This document shows, piece by piece, positions 1 through 5,781 of a stretch of 7,166 nucleotides of DNA. The position numbers and the translations under genes are program-made. The stretch covers positions 1-7,166 of the forward strand of contig JASHVI010000247.1 in assembly GCA_030039525.1 (NCBI GenBank), written 5' to 3'. The notes below the pieces were generated by a model, which saw only the letters and a list, made by a program, of their open reading frames with translations, did not search any database and had not been told where the DNA came from. Every line of letters starts with the position of its first letter. Positions within the stretch are counted from its first letter, which is position 1. This stretch comes from Thermoplasmata archaeon (GTDB lineage: Archaea; Thermoplasmatota; Thermoplasmata; Lutacidiplasmatales; UBA184).

Positions 1-1087
1 CGCCGACGATCTCCCCGTAGCCCTCCGGCGCGAGGAGGTCGGCGGCCTCCACGGTGCGCTCGTCCTCCGGGCTCTTCAGCATGTAGAACGCCTTGATCTC
101 GGCGGGGAAGTGCGTGAGGAACAGCGGGGTCTTCTCCGAGATCGTGAGCGCCCGCTCCTCGGCGGTGCCGAGGTCGCTCCCCCAGCGGACCGGGAACCCC
201 TGGGAGGCGAGGCGGTCGATCGCCTCGGCGTACCGGAGCCTCGGGAACGGCGCCCGGAGGGCGAGGAGCTCCTCGGGCTCCCGCCCGAGCTGCTTCAGCT
301 CGGCCGGGCGCTTCCTCGCGACGTCCGAGAGGACGTCGACGAGCATCCGCTCGATGAACGCGAGGAGATCGTCGAGGTCGGCCCATGCGAGCTCCGCCTC
401 GAGGTGGCTGAACTCGGTCACGTGCCGGGGGGTCCGGGACTTCTCGGCCCGGAACGACGGCGTCAGCGCGTAGACCCGCTCGTGCGGGAAGAGGAGCGCC
501 TCGAGGTAGAGCTGGGCGGTCTGGCTGAGGTAGCCGGGACGGCCGAAGTAGTCGAACTGGAACGCCTCGGCGCCGCCTTCGGCCGCGTTCCCGGTGATGA
601 TCGGCGGCGTCACCTCCAGCACCTCTTCGCGGTCGAAGAAGGCCCGGAAGGCGCGGAGGAGCTCCGCCTTGACCCGGAACGTCGCGACGTGGCTCTGCGA
701 TCGGATCACCAGGTGGCGCTGGTCGAGCCGGAACTCCTCGGTCTGGTCGGAGAAGATCGGGAACGGCTCGCCGCCGTGGACGACACGGATCGACTCGGCG
801 CGCAGCTCGCGGCCGCCGGGGGCGCGCCGGTCCTCGGCGACCGTCCCCTCGATCTCGAGGGCCCCCTCCACCTGCGCCGACTCCGCCGCCCCGAAACTCG
901 CCTCGCCGATCACGTCGCGCTTGGCGGCCGACTGCACGGAGCCCGTCCGGTCCCGCAACACGACGAACAGGATCCCGCCGGAGGAGCGGGACCTCAGCAC
1001 CCAGCCCCGGAGCTTGAGACGCCGGCCGACGGCGCCTTCCGCGAAGACGTCCCGGACGGCGTCGAACTTCGCCGCCGCGGGCGTCAC
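1..1087 (-). CDS. asnS: Asparaginyl-tRNA synthetase (AsnRS), C-terminus cut off by the window
   Basis: Class II aminoacyl-tRNA synthetase that charges tRNA-Asn with asparagine in the cytoplasm. I translated it by hand: 362 codons are visible and the frame stays open to base 1. Residues about 20-105 are the OB-fold anticodon-binding domain (LRGWVLRSRSSGG, then VVLRDRTGSVQ). Motif 1 lies around residues 155-180 (VTPPIITGNAAEGG), followed by YLSQTAQLYLEALLF. Motif 2 (212-230) reads FRAEKSRTPRHVTEFSHLE; the KSRTPRH pattern and LTHFPAEIKAFYM (324-336) point to AsnRS rather than AspRS. The OB domain argues against the free-standing archaeal asparagine synthetase A homologues. The sequence ends just after EGYGEIVG, so motif 3 with its ATP-binding arginine lies outside the window. 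The GTG start (1087-1085) overlaps the tfs stop as GTGA; no in-frame ATG occurs until about residue 248, well past the OB domain. Translational coupling to tfs is likely. Confidence 0.93.
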   Translation of the reverse strand, partial: MTPAAAKFDAVRDVFAEGAVGRRLKLRGWVLRSRSSGGILFVVLRDRTGSVQSAAKRDVIGEASFGAAESAQVEGALEIEGTVAEDRRAPGGRELRAESIRVVHGGEPFPIFSDQTEEFRLDQRHLVIRSQSHVATFRVKAELLRAFRAFFDREEVLEVTPPIITGNAAEGGAEAFQFDYFGRPGYLSQTAQLYLEALLFPHERVYALTPSFRAEKSRTPRHVTEFSHLEAELAWADLDDLLAFIERMLVDVLSDVARKRPAELKQLGREPEELLALRAPFPRLRYAEAIDRLASQGFPVRWGSDLGTAEERALTISEKTPLFLTHFPAEIKAFYMLKSPEDERTVEAADLLAPEGYGEIVG

Positions 1088-1392
1088 TGGTACTCACGCC
1101 ACTTGTGCCCGCACTTCGTGCACTCGAAGATGCGGGTCTCGGGCTCGTCGGCGCCCCGGGTCTGCCGGAGCACCCAGTAGGCCCTCGGGTTGCCGCACTT
1201 GGGGCACTCCTCCTCCGCCGTCGGGAGGGTGGCGGGCCGCTCCTCGAGGACGACCATCTCCCGGCCCTTCGCCTCGGAGCGGCCGGTCTCGACCGCCTTC
1301 CCGAGCGGGACCGTGTTCCCGCAGGCCGCGCACTTCCAGACCCCCGCCGAGCGGTCCGGCCGCATCAGCCGCTTGCAGCGAGGACAGAACAT
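1084..1392 (-). CDS. tfs: Transcription factor S (TFIIS/Rpb9-like transcript cleavage factor)
   Basis: Rescues backtracked archaeal RNA polymerase by stimulating endonucleolytic cleavage of the nascent RNA. The 102-residue length is typical of the family. It has two zinc ribbons: the N-terminal one uses C3, C6, C21 and C24 (CPRC, CAAC), the C-terminal one C63, C66, C91 and C94 (CPKC, CTKC). The hairpin carrying the catalytic acidic pair is present as QTRGADEPETR, with D82 and E83, so this is expected to be an active cleavage factor and not an inactive or inhibitory paralogue. It starts at ATG 1392-1390 and is preceded by a TATA-like box about 25 bases away, which suggests its own leaderless promoter. 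Its TGA stop overlaps the GTG start of asnS, making a tfs-asnS transcription unit. Confidence 0.95.
   Translation of the reverse strand: MFCPRCKRLMRPDRSAGVWKCAACGNTVPLGKAVETGRSEAKGREMVVLEERPATLPTAEEECPKCGNPRAYWVLRQTRGADEPETRIFECTKCGHKWREYQ
1094..1097 (-). promoter_or_regulatory. Weak Shine-Dalgarno-like site for asnS
   Basis: On the minus strand GTGA lies six bases before the GTG start of asnS, inside the last codons of tfs. It matches part of the archaeal GGAGGTGATC consensus. The match is short, so the support is modest, but it fits a coupled start within the tfs-asnS overlap. Confidence 0.35.
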
Positions 1393-1413
1393 TCCACTCG
1401 ACTAGCCGGGGGT

Positions 1414-1422
1414 CTCTATTTG
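1414..1422 (-). promoter_or_regulatory. TATA-like promoter element of tfs-asnS
   Basis: Read on the minus strand this is CAAATAGAG, an AT-rich island in very GC-rich DNA, located 22 to 30 bases before the tfs ATG. Archaeal TATA boxes sit about 26 bases before the transcription start, so the mRNA would begin at or next to the start codon (leaderless). No Shine-Dalgarno sequence is evident in front of tfs, in agreement with that reading. Confidence 0.55.
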
Positions 1423-1456
1423 ACGGTTGGCCGCCGCGCGCGGGGGGCCGGCGCCG

Positions 1457-2869
1457 TCAGCCGGGGATGAGCGAGGGGTCGGCCGCGCTGGAGGGCGGCG
1501 CGTCGGGCGGGGCCACGCTGAGCGGGATCGGCGAGGGCTTCGCGGCGGGGATCTTGAGGGTCCGCACATGCTCGGTCCGCTGCGTGAGGTCGGCCTTCGT
1601 CGCGATGTCGTGGCGGACCTCGTAGCGGCCCCGGACGTGGGCCAGCGCGGCCTCGACGCGCGAGCCGGCCTCGTGGATGGCGCTCGCCTCCGCCACCAGG
1701 GCGAGCGCGCGCGAGGCGCTCATCGTGAACCGGCTCGGGCCCGCCGCCTCGACGAGCCCGTAGCGCACGTGGACGCCGAGCGCGTCGATCTCGGGGGCGT
1801 CGATCTCCAGGATCCCCCCCGCCTCCGGGGTCCGACCGTACCCGGGCGGCACCAGGTACTTCACGACGGTCGCTCGCAGGCGGAACCGGACGAGGTTCGG
1901 GTCGACGCGGCCCAGGGCGACCCCGTAGAGGAGCTGACCGAAGTTCCCCTCCTCGTAGAGGGAGAGGACGTTGATCCCTTCCGGGTCCCCGAAGCGCGCG
2001 TTGCACTCCAGGAGGACCGGACCGCTCGCGGTCTCCATGAATCCCCCGTAGAGGATGCCCCGGTAGGAGCGGGCCTCGGCCCGCAGCGCGGCGACGATCC
2101 CCTGGAGGATCGCCACGGCGCGGTCCCTCGAATCGGTGGAGAGGAACGGCAGGAGGTGGTCCCGCTGCGAGAAGGCGCCCATGCCGCCGGTGTTCGGGCC
2201 CTGGTCCCCCTCGAGGGCCCGCTTGTAGTCGTGGACGATCGGCATCGGGTAGAGGCCCGAGTCCGTGACGAAGGCCATCAGGCTGAACTCCTCGCCCTCG
2301 ACCCGCTCCTCGAGCACGACCGAGGGGGAGCCCGAGGCCAGCACCTGGCGGGCGTACTCGCCCCCCTCGGCCGCGGTGGCGAAGTCGCTGCCCTGGACCT
2401 TGACCCCCTTGCCCGAGGTGAGCCCGACCGGCTTCACGACGAACGGCGCGGCCCCGAACGTGGCGACGGCGCCGTCGACCTCGGAGGCCTGGGCGACGGC
2501 GACGTGGCGCGGCGCCCCGGGGACGTTGTGGGTCCGCATCAGCTCCCGGCAGAACCGCTTCGAGGTCTCGATCTCGGCCCCGTCCTTCGAGGGGCCCACC
2601 ACCGGCACCTCGGCGACCCGGAGCGCGTCGGCGACCCCGGCGGCGAGGGGGGCCTCCCCCCCGATCACCACGTAGTCGACGCGGTGCTGCCGGGCGGCCC
2701 CGACCACCCGGGGCGGGTCGGTGGGCTCACAGCGCACGGAGGCCATCGCGAGCCGGTCCAGGCCCGGGTTCGCGTTCGCGCTCGCGACCACCACGCTGGC
2801 GCCGCTCGTCCGCAGCGCCTCGCCGATCGCGTGCTCGCGGGCGCCTCCGCCGACGACGAGGACGCGCAT
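1457..2869 (-). CDS. purD: Phosphoribosylamine-glycine ligase (GAR synthetase)
   Basis: Joins glycine to 5-phosphoribosylamine using ATP, the second step of de novo purine synthesis. This is an ATP-grasp enzyme of 470 residues. Visible in order: the N-terminal nucleotide-like fold GGGAREHAI (7-15); IGGEAPLAAG (69-78), equivalent to the usual GPE-PL-G; the ATP-grasp lysine segment KPVGLTSGKGV (146-156); DYKRALEGDQGPNTGGMG (214-231), the family hallmark; and the metal/ATP ligands in LECNARFGDPE (287-297). After the expected C-terminal domain there is an extra tail (about 438-470) rich in Pro, Ala and Ser, which makes the protein somewhat longer than typical PurD (about 420-440). The ATG at 2869-2867 puts the glycine-rich motif right at the N-terminus as in the family. 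It is transcribed towards tfs with a 64-bp gap and divergently from rpoL. Confidence 0.95.
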   Translation of the reverse strand: MRVLVVGGGAREHAIGEALRTSGASVVVASANANPGLDRLAMASVRCEPTDPPRVVGAARQHRVDYVVIGGEAPLAAGVADALRVAEVPVVGPSKDGAEIETSKRFCRELMRTHNVPGAPRHVAVAQASEVDGAVATFGAAPFVVKPVGLTSGKGVKVQGSDFATAAEGGEYARQVLASGSPSVVLEERVEGEEFSLMAFVTDSGLYPMPIVHDYKRALEGDQGPNTGGMGAFSQRDHLLPFLSTDSRDRAVAILQGIVAALRAEARSYRGILYGGFMETASGPVLLECNARFGDPEGINVLSLYEEGNFGQLLYGVALGRVDPNLVRFRLRATVVKYLVPPGYGRTPEAGGILEIDAPEIDALGVHVRYGLVEAAGPSRFTMSASRALALVAEASAIHEAGSRVEAALAHVRGRYEVRHDIATKADLTQRTEHVRTLKIPAAKPSPIPLSVAPPDAPPSSAADPSLIPG

Positions 2870-2894
2870 CGCGGTCGGCGAGGACGGGGGGCCC

Positions 2895-2902
2895 TTCTTT
2901 AC
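2895..2902 (-). promoter_or_regulatory. Candidate TATA-like element of purD
   Basis: On the minus strand the sequence is GTAAAGAA, 26 to 33 bases before the purD ATG, in an otherwise GC-rich spacer. The position fits an archaeal promoter giving a leaderless or nearly leaderless purD mRNA. The match to a TATA consensus is weak, so this rests mainly on placement and base composition. Confidence 0.4.
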
Positions 2903-2946
2903 GTTGACCGCCGGCGGGCGGCCGACACCGGCGCGGCATCGCCACG

Positions 2947-2954
2947 CTTAAGAA
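2947..2954 (+). promoter_or_regulatory. Candidate TATA-like element of rpoL-kptA
   Basis: CTTAAGAA lies 25 to 32 bases before the rpoL ATG (2979), the distance expected for a leaderless archaeal transcript. A GGTGAG at 2964-2969, nine bases before the ATG, could instead act as a Shine-Dalgarno site if transcription starts further upstream, so the start mode is not settled. The element is about 45 bases from the opposing purD element. Confidence 0.45.
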
Positions 2955-2978
2955 CCGTACCCCGGTGAGCGGCCCCCC

Positions 2979-3266
2979 ATGGACGTGCGCGTGGTCGAGA
3001 AGGAGCACGACGCGCTCCGGCTGGAGATCCCCCAGGGCGAGGAGACGATCCTCATCCCGCTCGTCGAGGCCCTCCAGAAGGAGGACCACGTCCTCGAGGC
3101 CCGCTACGGGATCGGCCACCCGTTCCTCGACCGACCCTCGCTCTACCTGAGGACGAAGGGCGAGAAGCCCCAGGCCGTCCTGAAGCGGGTCCTCAAGGAG
3201 CTCGCCGACCTCTACGGGGATGCGCTGACCGACTTCGATAAGAAGGCGGACAAGGTCCGGAGCTAG
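2979..3266 (+). CDS. rpoL: DNA-directed RNA polymerase subunit L (Rpo11, RPB11 family)
   Basis: Small assembly subunit of archaeal RNA polymerase that pairs with RpoD (Rpo3) to form the platform equivalent to the bacterial alpha dimer. The 95-residue length is normal. Recognition rests on the central and C-terminal pattern ARYGIGHPFLDRPSLYLRTKG (residues 41-61, compare the family's YRIEHPL-P-LYIRTK) followed by the amphipathic helix PQAVLKRVLKELADLYGDAL. The segment that usually reads DHTLxNxLR is here EETILIPLVEAL (21-32), so the conserved His and Asn are absent; this is a divergent member. The ATG at 2979 fits the family N-terminus and the TATA-like element upstream. kptA follows 18 bases after the stop, probably on the same transcript. 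Confidence 0.85.
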   Translation: MDVRVVEKEHDALRLEIPQGEETILIPLVEALQKEDHVLEARYGIGHPFLDRPSLYLRTKGEKPQAVLKRVLKELADLYGDALTDFDKKADKVRS

Positions 3267-3284
3267 GGCCCTGAACGTTCCTCG

Positions 3285-3950
3285 ATGCTGAAGGAGTGCG
3301 CCCAGCACGGCTACTTCCGGGCCGAGAACTGCCCGGTCTGCGGCCAGTCGGGCCGCTTCCTCCTGAACGACCGGGAGCTCGACCACCTGGGCCGCGTGAT
3401 GACCGGCATCCTCCGGCACTTCCCGGAGAAGTACGGCCTCACCGTCGACCCGCAGGGGTGGATCCGCCTGGGGCAGATCGTCGAGGCGATCGGCCGGCAG
3501 CACCGGGGCTACGGCCACTGGCTGAGGATCCACCACCTGGTCGGCATCGCCGAGAGCGACCCGAAGGGCCGCTACGAGGTCAAGGACGACCGGATCCGGG
3601 CGACGTACGGCCACACGATCGAGGTCGCCCTCGACCTCCCGACCGACAACATCCCCGCGGAGCTGTTCTTCCCCGTGACCCCGGAGGAGTCGACGATCGT
3701 CCTCGAGGTGGGCCTGAAGCCCACCGATCGCCGGATGGTCCACCTCTCCCGCACGGCCGACGACGCCCGGGCGGCCGGCCAGGTCCGCACGCCAAAGCCC
3801 GTGATCCTGGTCATCGACGCCGAGGCGGCCCGGTCGGCGGGGGCGCGGATCATGCAGGCCGGTCGGACGGTCTTCCTCGTCGAGCAGGTCTCCCCGGAGC
3901 ACCTGAAGCGCCTCCCGGAGCCGCCCGAGGCCGACCCCCCCGCCCCGTAG
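3285..3950 (+). CDS. kptA: RNA 2'-phosphotransferase (Tpt1/KptA family) with N-terminal zinc-finger-like segment
   Basis: The Tpt1/KptA family moves an RNA 2'-phosphate to NAD+, giving ADP-ribose 1'',2''-cyclic phosphate; some members also ADP-ribosylate 5'-phosphate ends. The archaeal role is not firmly known. This protein has 221 residues. Residues 5-19 form a probable metal site (C5, H8, C16, C19), seen in other archaeal KptA. The N-lobe has ILRHFPEKYGLTVDPQGW with the catalytic R44-H45 pair; then DPKGRYEVKDDRIRATYGHT with R105. The C-lobe has GLKPTDRRMVHLS (143-155) with R149 and H153. By counting back from that His, the HGT triad expected near 129-131 reads FPV, so the usual first NAD-binding histidine is missing. 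The tail is Pro-rich. The ATG at 3285 lies just before the Cys cluster; there is no convincing ribosome binding site, and it follows rpoL by 18 bases. Confidence 0.88.
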   Translation: MLKECAQHGYFRAENCPVCGQSGRFLLNDRELDHLGRVMTGILRHFPEKYGLTVDPQGWIRLGQIVEAIGRQHRGYGHWLRIHHLVGIAESDPKGRYEVKDDRIRATYGHTIEVALDLPTDNIPAELFFPVTPEESTIVLEVGLKPTDRRMVHLSRTADDARAAGQVRTPKPVILVIDAEAARSAGARIMQAGRTVFLVEQVSPEHLKRLPEPPEADPPAP

Positions 3951-3965
3951 CCCCGCGGCGCGGGG
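3951..3965 (+). terminator. GC-rich hairpin directly after kptA
   Basis: CCCCGC and GCGGGG flank a GGC loop, giving a perfect 6-bp stem that begins at the first base after the kptA stop codon. Its position suits the end of the rpoL-kptA transcript. It lacks a T-tract, which archaeal termination normally uses, and short GC palindromes are frequent by chance in such DNA, so a terminator role is tentative. Confidence 0.25.
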
Positions 3966-3972
3966 CCGCTGC

Positions 3973-3982
3973 CCCTCGAGGG
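3973..3982. other. 10-bp perfect palindrome upstream of the transporter operon
   Basis: CCCTCGAGGG is a perfect inverted repeat in the 71-bp gap before ATPase 1, just upstream of the only AT-richer stretch there. It could be a small operator or may be chance; nothing else in the sequence decides this. Confidence 0.2.
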
Positions 3983-3987
3983 TAGGG

Positions 3988-3995
3988 TTTGAACT
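3988..3995 (+). promoter_or_regulatory. Weak candidate promoter element for the ABC transporter operon
   Basis: TTTGAACT is the most AT-rich stretch in the kptA-ATPase gap and lies 27 to 34 bases before the GTG at 4022. It is a poor TATA match. If real, transcription would start a few bases before that GTG, which would exclude the alternative TTG start at 3989 that lies inside the element. Confidence 0.25.
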
Positions 3996-4021
3996 CCCCC
4001 GCGTGCTCGTCACCGACCGCC

Positions 4022-4942
4022 GTGAGCCTCCTTCTCGAGACCCGCGAGCTGAGCCGCCGGTTCGGGTCGATCGAGGCCCTGACCGGCGTCTCGGTCCGCG
4101 TCGCCCCCGGGGCGATCGGCCTCATCGGGCCCAACGGCGCCGGGAAGACGACGCTGCTGAGGGTCCTCCTCGGGCTCGTCCCGGCCTCGAGCGGTTCGGC
4201 CTACGTCTTCGAGCGGGACGCCGGCCTCGAGGGGATCCGGATCCGCGAGCGGGTCGGGTACATGCCGGAGCACGACTGCCTCGACCCGCACATGACCGGG
4301 ATCGGCTTCGTCGCGTACATGGGTCGGGTCGGGGGCCTCCCGAAGGAGGCGGCCTTCCAGCGCGCCCACGAGGTGCTGCAGTTCGCCGGGCTCCGCGAGG
4401 AGCGCTACCGCCTCATCTCGGAGTACTCCGTCGGGATGCGCCAGCGCGTCAAGCTGGCGCAGGCGCTGGTCCACGATCCGTCGCTGATCATCCTCGACGA
4501 GCCGACGGCCGGCCTCGACCCCGCGGGGCGCGACGGGATGCTGACGCTGCTCCGCACCCTCGCCGGGCGCCCCGGCCGGAGCATGATCCTGTCGACGCAC
4601 CTGCTCGGCGACATCGAGACGGTCTGCGACCAGGTCGTCATGCTGAACCTCGGCCGCCTGCTCGCGGCCGGCCGGCTCGACGAGCTGAAGGCCGGGGGCG
4701 CGGGGGAGCTCGTCGTCCGGACGAAAGGGGATCCGACGCCCCTCGTCGCCGCCCTGGAGCGTCGCGGGATCCACGCCCGCCTCGAGGGGCTCGAGCTGCG
4801 GTTCCCGGGTCCGGCGGGAGGGACGCGATCGGTCTTCGAGGCCGCGCGCGATTCGGGGACCCAGATCCGGTCGATCGGCCCCTCCGTCCGGACGGTGGAG
4901 GAGCTGTTCCTGAAGCTCGTGCAGCCGGCGGAGGCGTCGTGA
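4022..4942 (+). CDS. ABC-2-type transporter ATP-binding protein (ATPase 1)
   Basis: Cytoplasmic ATPase expected to drive the membrane protein encoded next to it. With the GTG start at 4022 it has 306 residues. Motifs: Walker A GPNGAGKTT (36-44); the Q-loop position reads VGYMPEHD, with E83 where many ABC proteins have Gln, as is common in CcmA/NatA/NosF-like exporters; signature YSVGMRQRV (135-143) in place of LSGGQ; Walker B LIILDEP with D159 and E160; D-loop GLDP; and the H-loop histidine H203 in STHLL. The C-terminal third (about 225-306) is the regulatory extension typical of ABC-2 exporters and ends with TVEELFLKLV. A TTG start at 3989 would add 11 residues, but the GTG start aligns Walker A exactly with ATPase 2 and gives the same length. 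The stop overlaps permease 1 as GTGA. The substrate is unknown. Confidence 0.9.
   Translation: MSLLLETRELSRRFGSIEALTGVSVRVAPGAIGLIGPNGAGKTTLLRVLLGLVPASSGSAYVFERDAGLEGIRIRERVGYMPEHDCLDPHMTGIGFVAYMGRVGGLPKEAAFQRAHEVLQFAGLREERYRLISEYSVGMRQRVKLAQALVHDPSLIILDEPTAGLDPAGRDGMLTLLRTLAGRPGRSMILSTHLLGDIETVCDQVVMLNLGRLLAAGRLDELKAGGAGELVVRTKGDPTPLVAALERRGIHARLEGLELRFPGPAGGTRSVFEAARDSGTQIRSIGPSVRTVEELFLKLVQPAEAS
4930..4934 (+). promoter_or_regulatory. Shine-Dalgarno site of permease 1
   Basis: GGAGG lies four bases before the GTG start at 4939, inside the last codons of ATPase 1. The spacing is short but workable, and the site supports choosing this GTG. Confidence 0.5.
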
Positions 4943-5781
4943 GCATCCGTCCGCCGGAGTACGACCGGGCCCCGCCGGCGCTCCGGCCGCGCTCGGCGAG
5001 GGTCCGGGCGATCGTGGAGGAGGGGGTCCGGGAGCGGACGCGCGCCCTCAACATCGTCCTGCTCGCGTTCATCTTCATCGTCGTCCTCCTCCCGCTCGGC
5101 TTCATCTTCTACTTCGAGGCGACCTTCGGGAGCCTCGTCGGCAGCGCGCCGAGCCGCCTCTCGCTCCTCGACTTCCCCTTCGAGCTCGACTTCTGGATGT
5201 TCTTCCTGATCCTGCTCACCGCCTCGGTCGGAGCGGCCTCCGTGGCCGGCGACCGGGCGACCCGGGCCCTCACGCTCTACCTCGCGCGGCCGATCACCCG
5301 CACCGACTACCTCGCCGCGAAGACCGGGGTCGTCGGCATCTGGGTCGGCCTGGGGGCGATCCTCCCCGGACTCATCGGGGTCGTGATCCTCCTCGCCCTC
5401 GGGTACCTCTCGCTCCCCGTCGCGCTCGAGGGGGCCGGCGGCTACCTGCTGGTCGGCCTCATCGGCACCGGGGCCTTCACCGGGCTAGCGATCCTCCTCT
5501 CCTCGCTCACGGCCCGGAGCACCGTCGCCGGCGCCGGGATCTTCGGCTCGCTCATCGGCGTGCACGCGGTGGTCGCGGTCCTGAGCGGCATCTCCGGGCA
5601 GTCCTCGTACCTCTACCTCTCGCCGATCGAGGACGTCCTCGCGATGGCGAAGGGGGTCTTCGGGGTCAGCGGGAACTCCCTGGACCCCTGGGTCGCCGGG
5701 GCCGGGATGGTCGCCTTAGCGGGGGTCACCCTCGGCCTCGCACATGAGCTCCTGCGGGGCGCGGAGGTGGTCGAGGAGTGA
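4939..5781 (+). CDS. ABC-2-type transporter permease (permease 1), six predicted membrane helices
   Basis: Integral membrane partner of ATPase 1, 280 residues. A basic cytoplasmic N-terminus (about 1-37) is followed by hydrophobic segments at about 38-60, 85-104, 131-157, 169-190, 195-217 and 251-269. Between helices 2 and 3 is GDRATRALTLYLARPITRTD (104-123), the loop of the type E/D-x-x-T-G-T-L-x-x-L-L-x-x-P-I-x-R seen in NosY/ABC-2 permeases, thought to contact the ATPase. An outside loop of about 25 residues follows helix 1. The GTG start overlaps the ATPase 1 stop by four bases (GTGA) and is preceded by GGAGG. The frame stays open upstream through all of ATPase 1, but that is a high-GC shadow and not a fusion. 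The transported compound cannot be inferred. Confidence 0.85.
   Translation: MSIRPPEYDRAPPALRPRSARVRAIVEEGVRERTRALNIVLLAFIFIVVLLPLGFIFYFEATFGSLVGSAPSRLSLLDFPFELDFWMFFLILLTASVGAASVAGDRATRALTLYLARPITRTDYLAAKTGVVGIWVGLGAILPGLIGVVILLALGYLSLPVALEGAGGYLLVGLIGTGAFTGLAILLSSLTARSTVAGAGIFGSLIGVHAVVAVLSGISGQSSYLYLSPIEDVLAMAKGVFGVSGNSLDPWVAGAGMVALAGVTLGLAHELLRGAEVVEE
5763..5769 (+). promoter_or_regulatory. Strong Shine-Dalgarno site of ATPase 2
   Basis: GGAGGTG begins a stretch, GGAGGTGGTC, that matches nine of ten bases of the complement of the archaeal 16S rRNA tail. It lies eight bases before the GTG start at 5778 and codes for the last residues of permease 1. It strongly supports that start. Confidence 0.65.

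Noticed and set aside
110..1180. Long plus-strand open frame of 356 residues opposite asnS
   Set aside because: It is antisense to a clearly recognisable AsnRS, consists mostly of Arg, Glu, Leu and Pro, and shows no motif; this is a typical shadow in GC-rich DNA.
1393..1456. Possible terminator after purD
   Set aside because: The gap has no T-tract in the purD direction; only GC-rich sequence and the tfs TATA-like element are seen, so read-through into tfs cannot be excluded.
1427..2968. Plus-strand open frame of 513 residues opposite purD
   Set aside because: It lies antisense to a complete purD with all motifs, and its composition (Arg, Gly, Asp, Val) is that of a reverse-strand shadow.
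2727..4013. Minus-strand open frame of 428 residues across rpoL and kptA
   Set aside because: It crosses two well-supported plus-strand genes and the divergent promoter region, and carries no recognisable domain.
3989..4021. TTG start adding 11 residues to ATPase 1
   Set aside because: The extra residues (NSPACSSPTA) match nothing in the family, and the GTG at 4022 gives the same length and Walker A position as ATPase 2.
4003..4938. Upstream extension of the permease 1 frame, suggesting a fusion with a 300-residue N-terminal part
   Set aside because: The extension runs in another frame through the whole of ATPase 1, is Arg/Pro/Asp-rich without motifs, and the GTG at 4939 has a GGAGG site; no fusion is supported.
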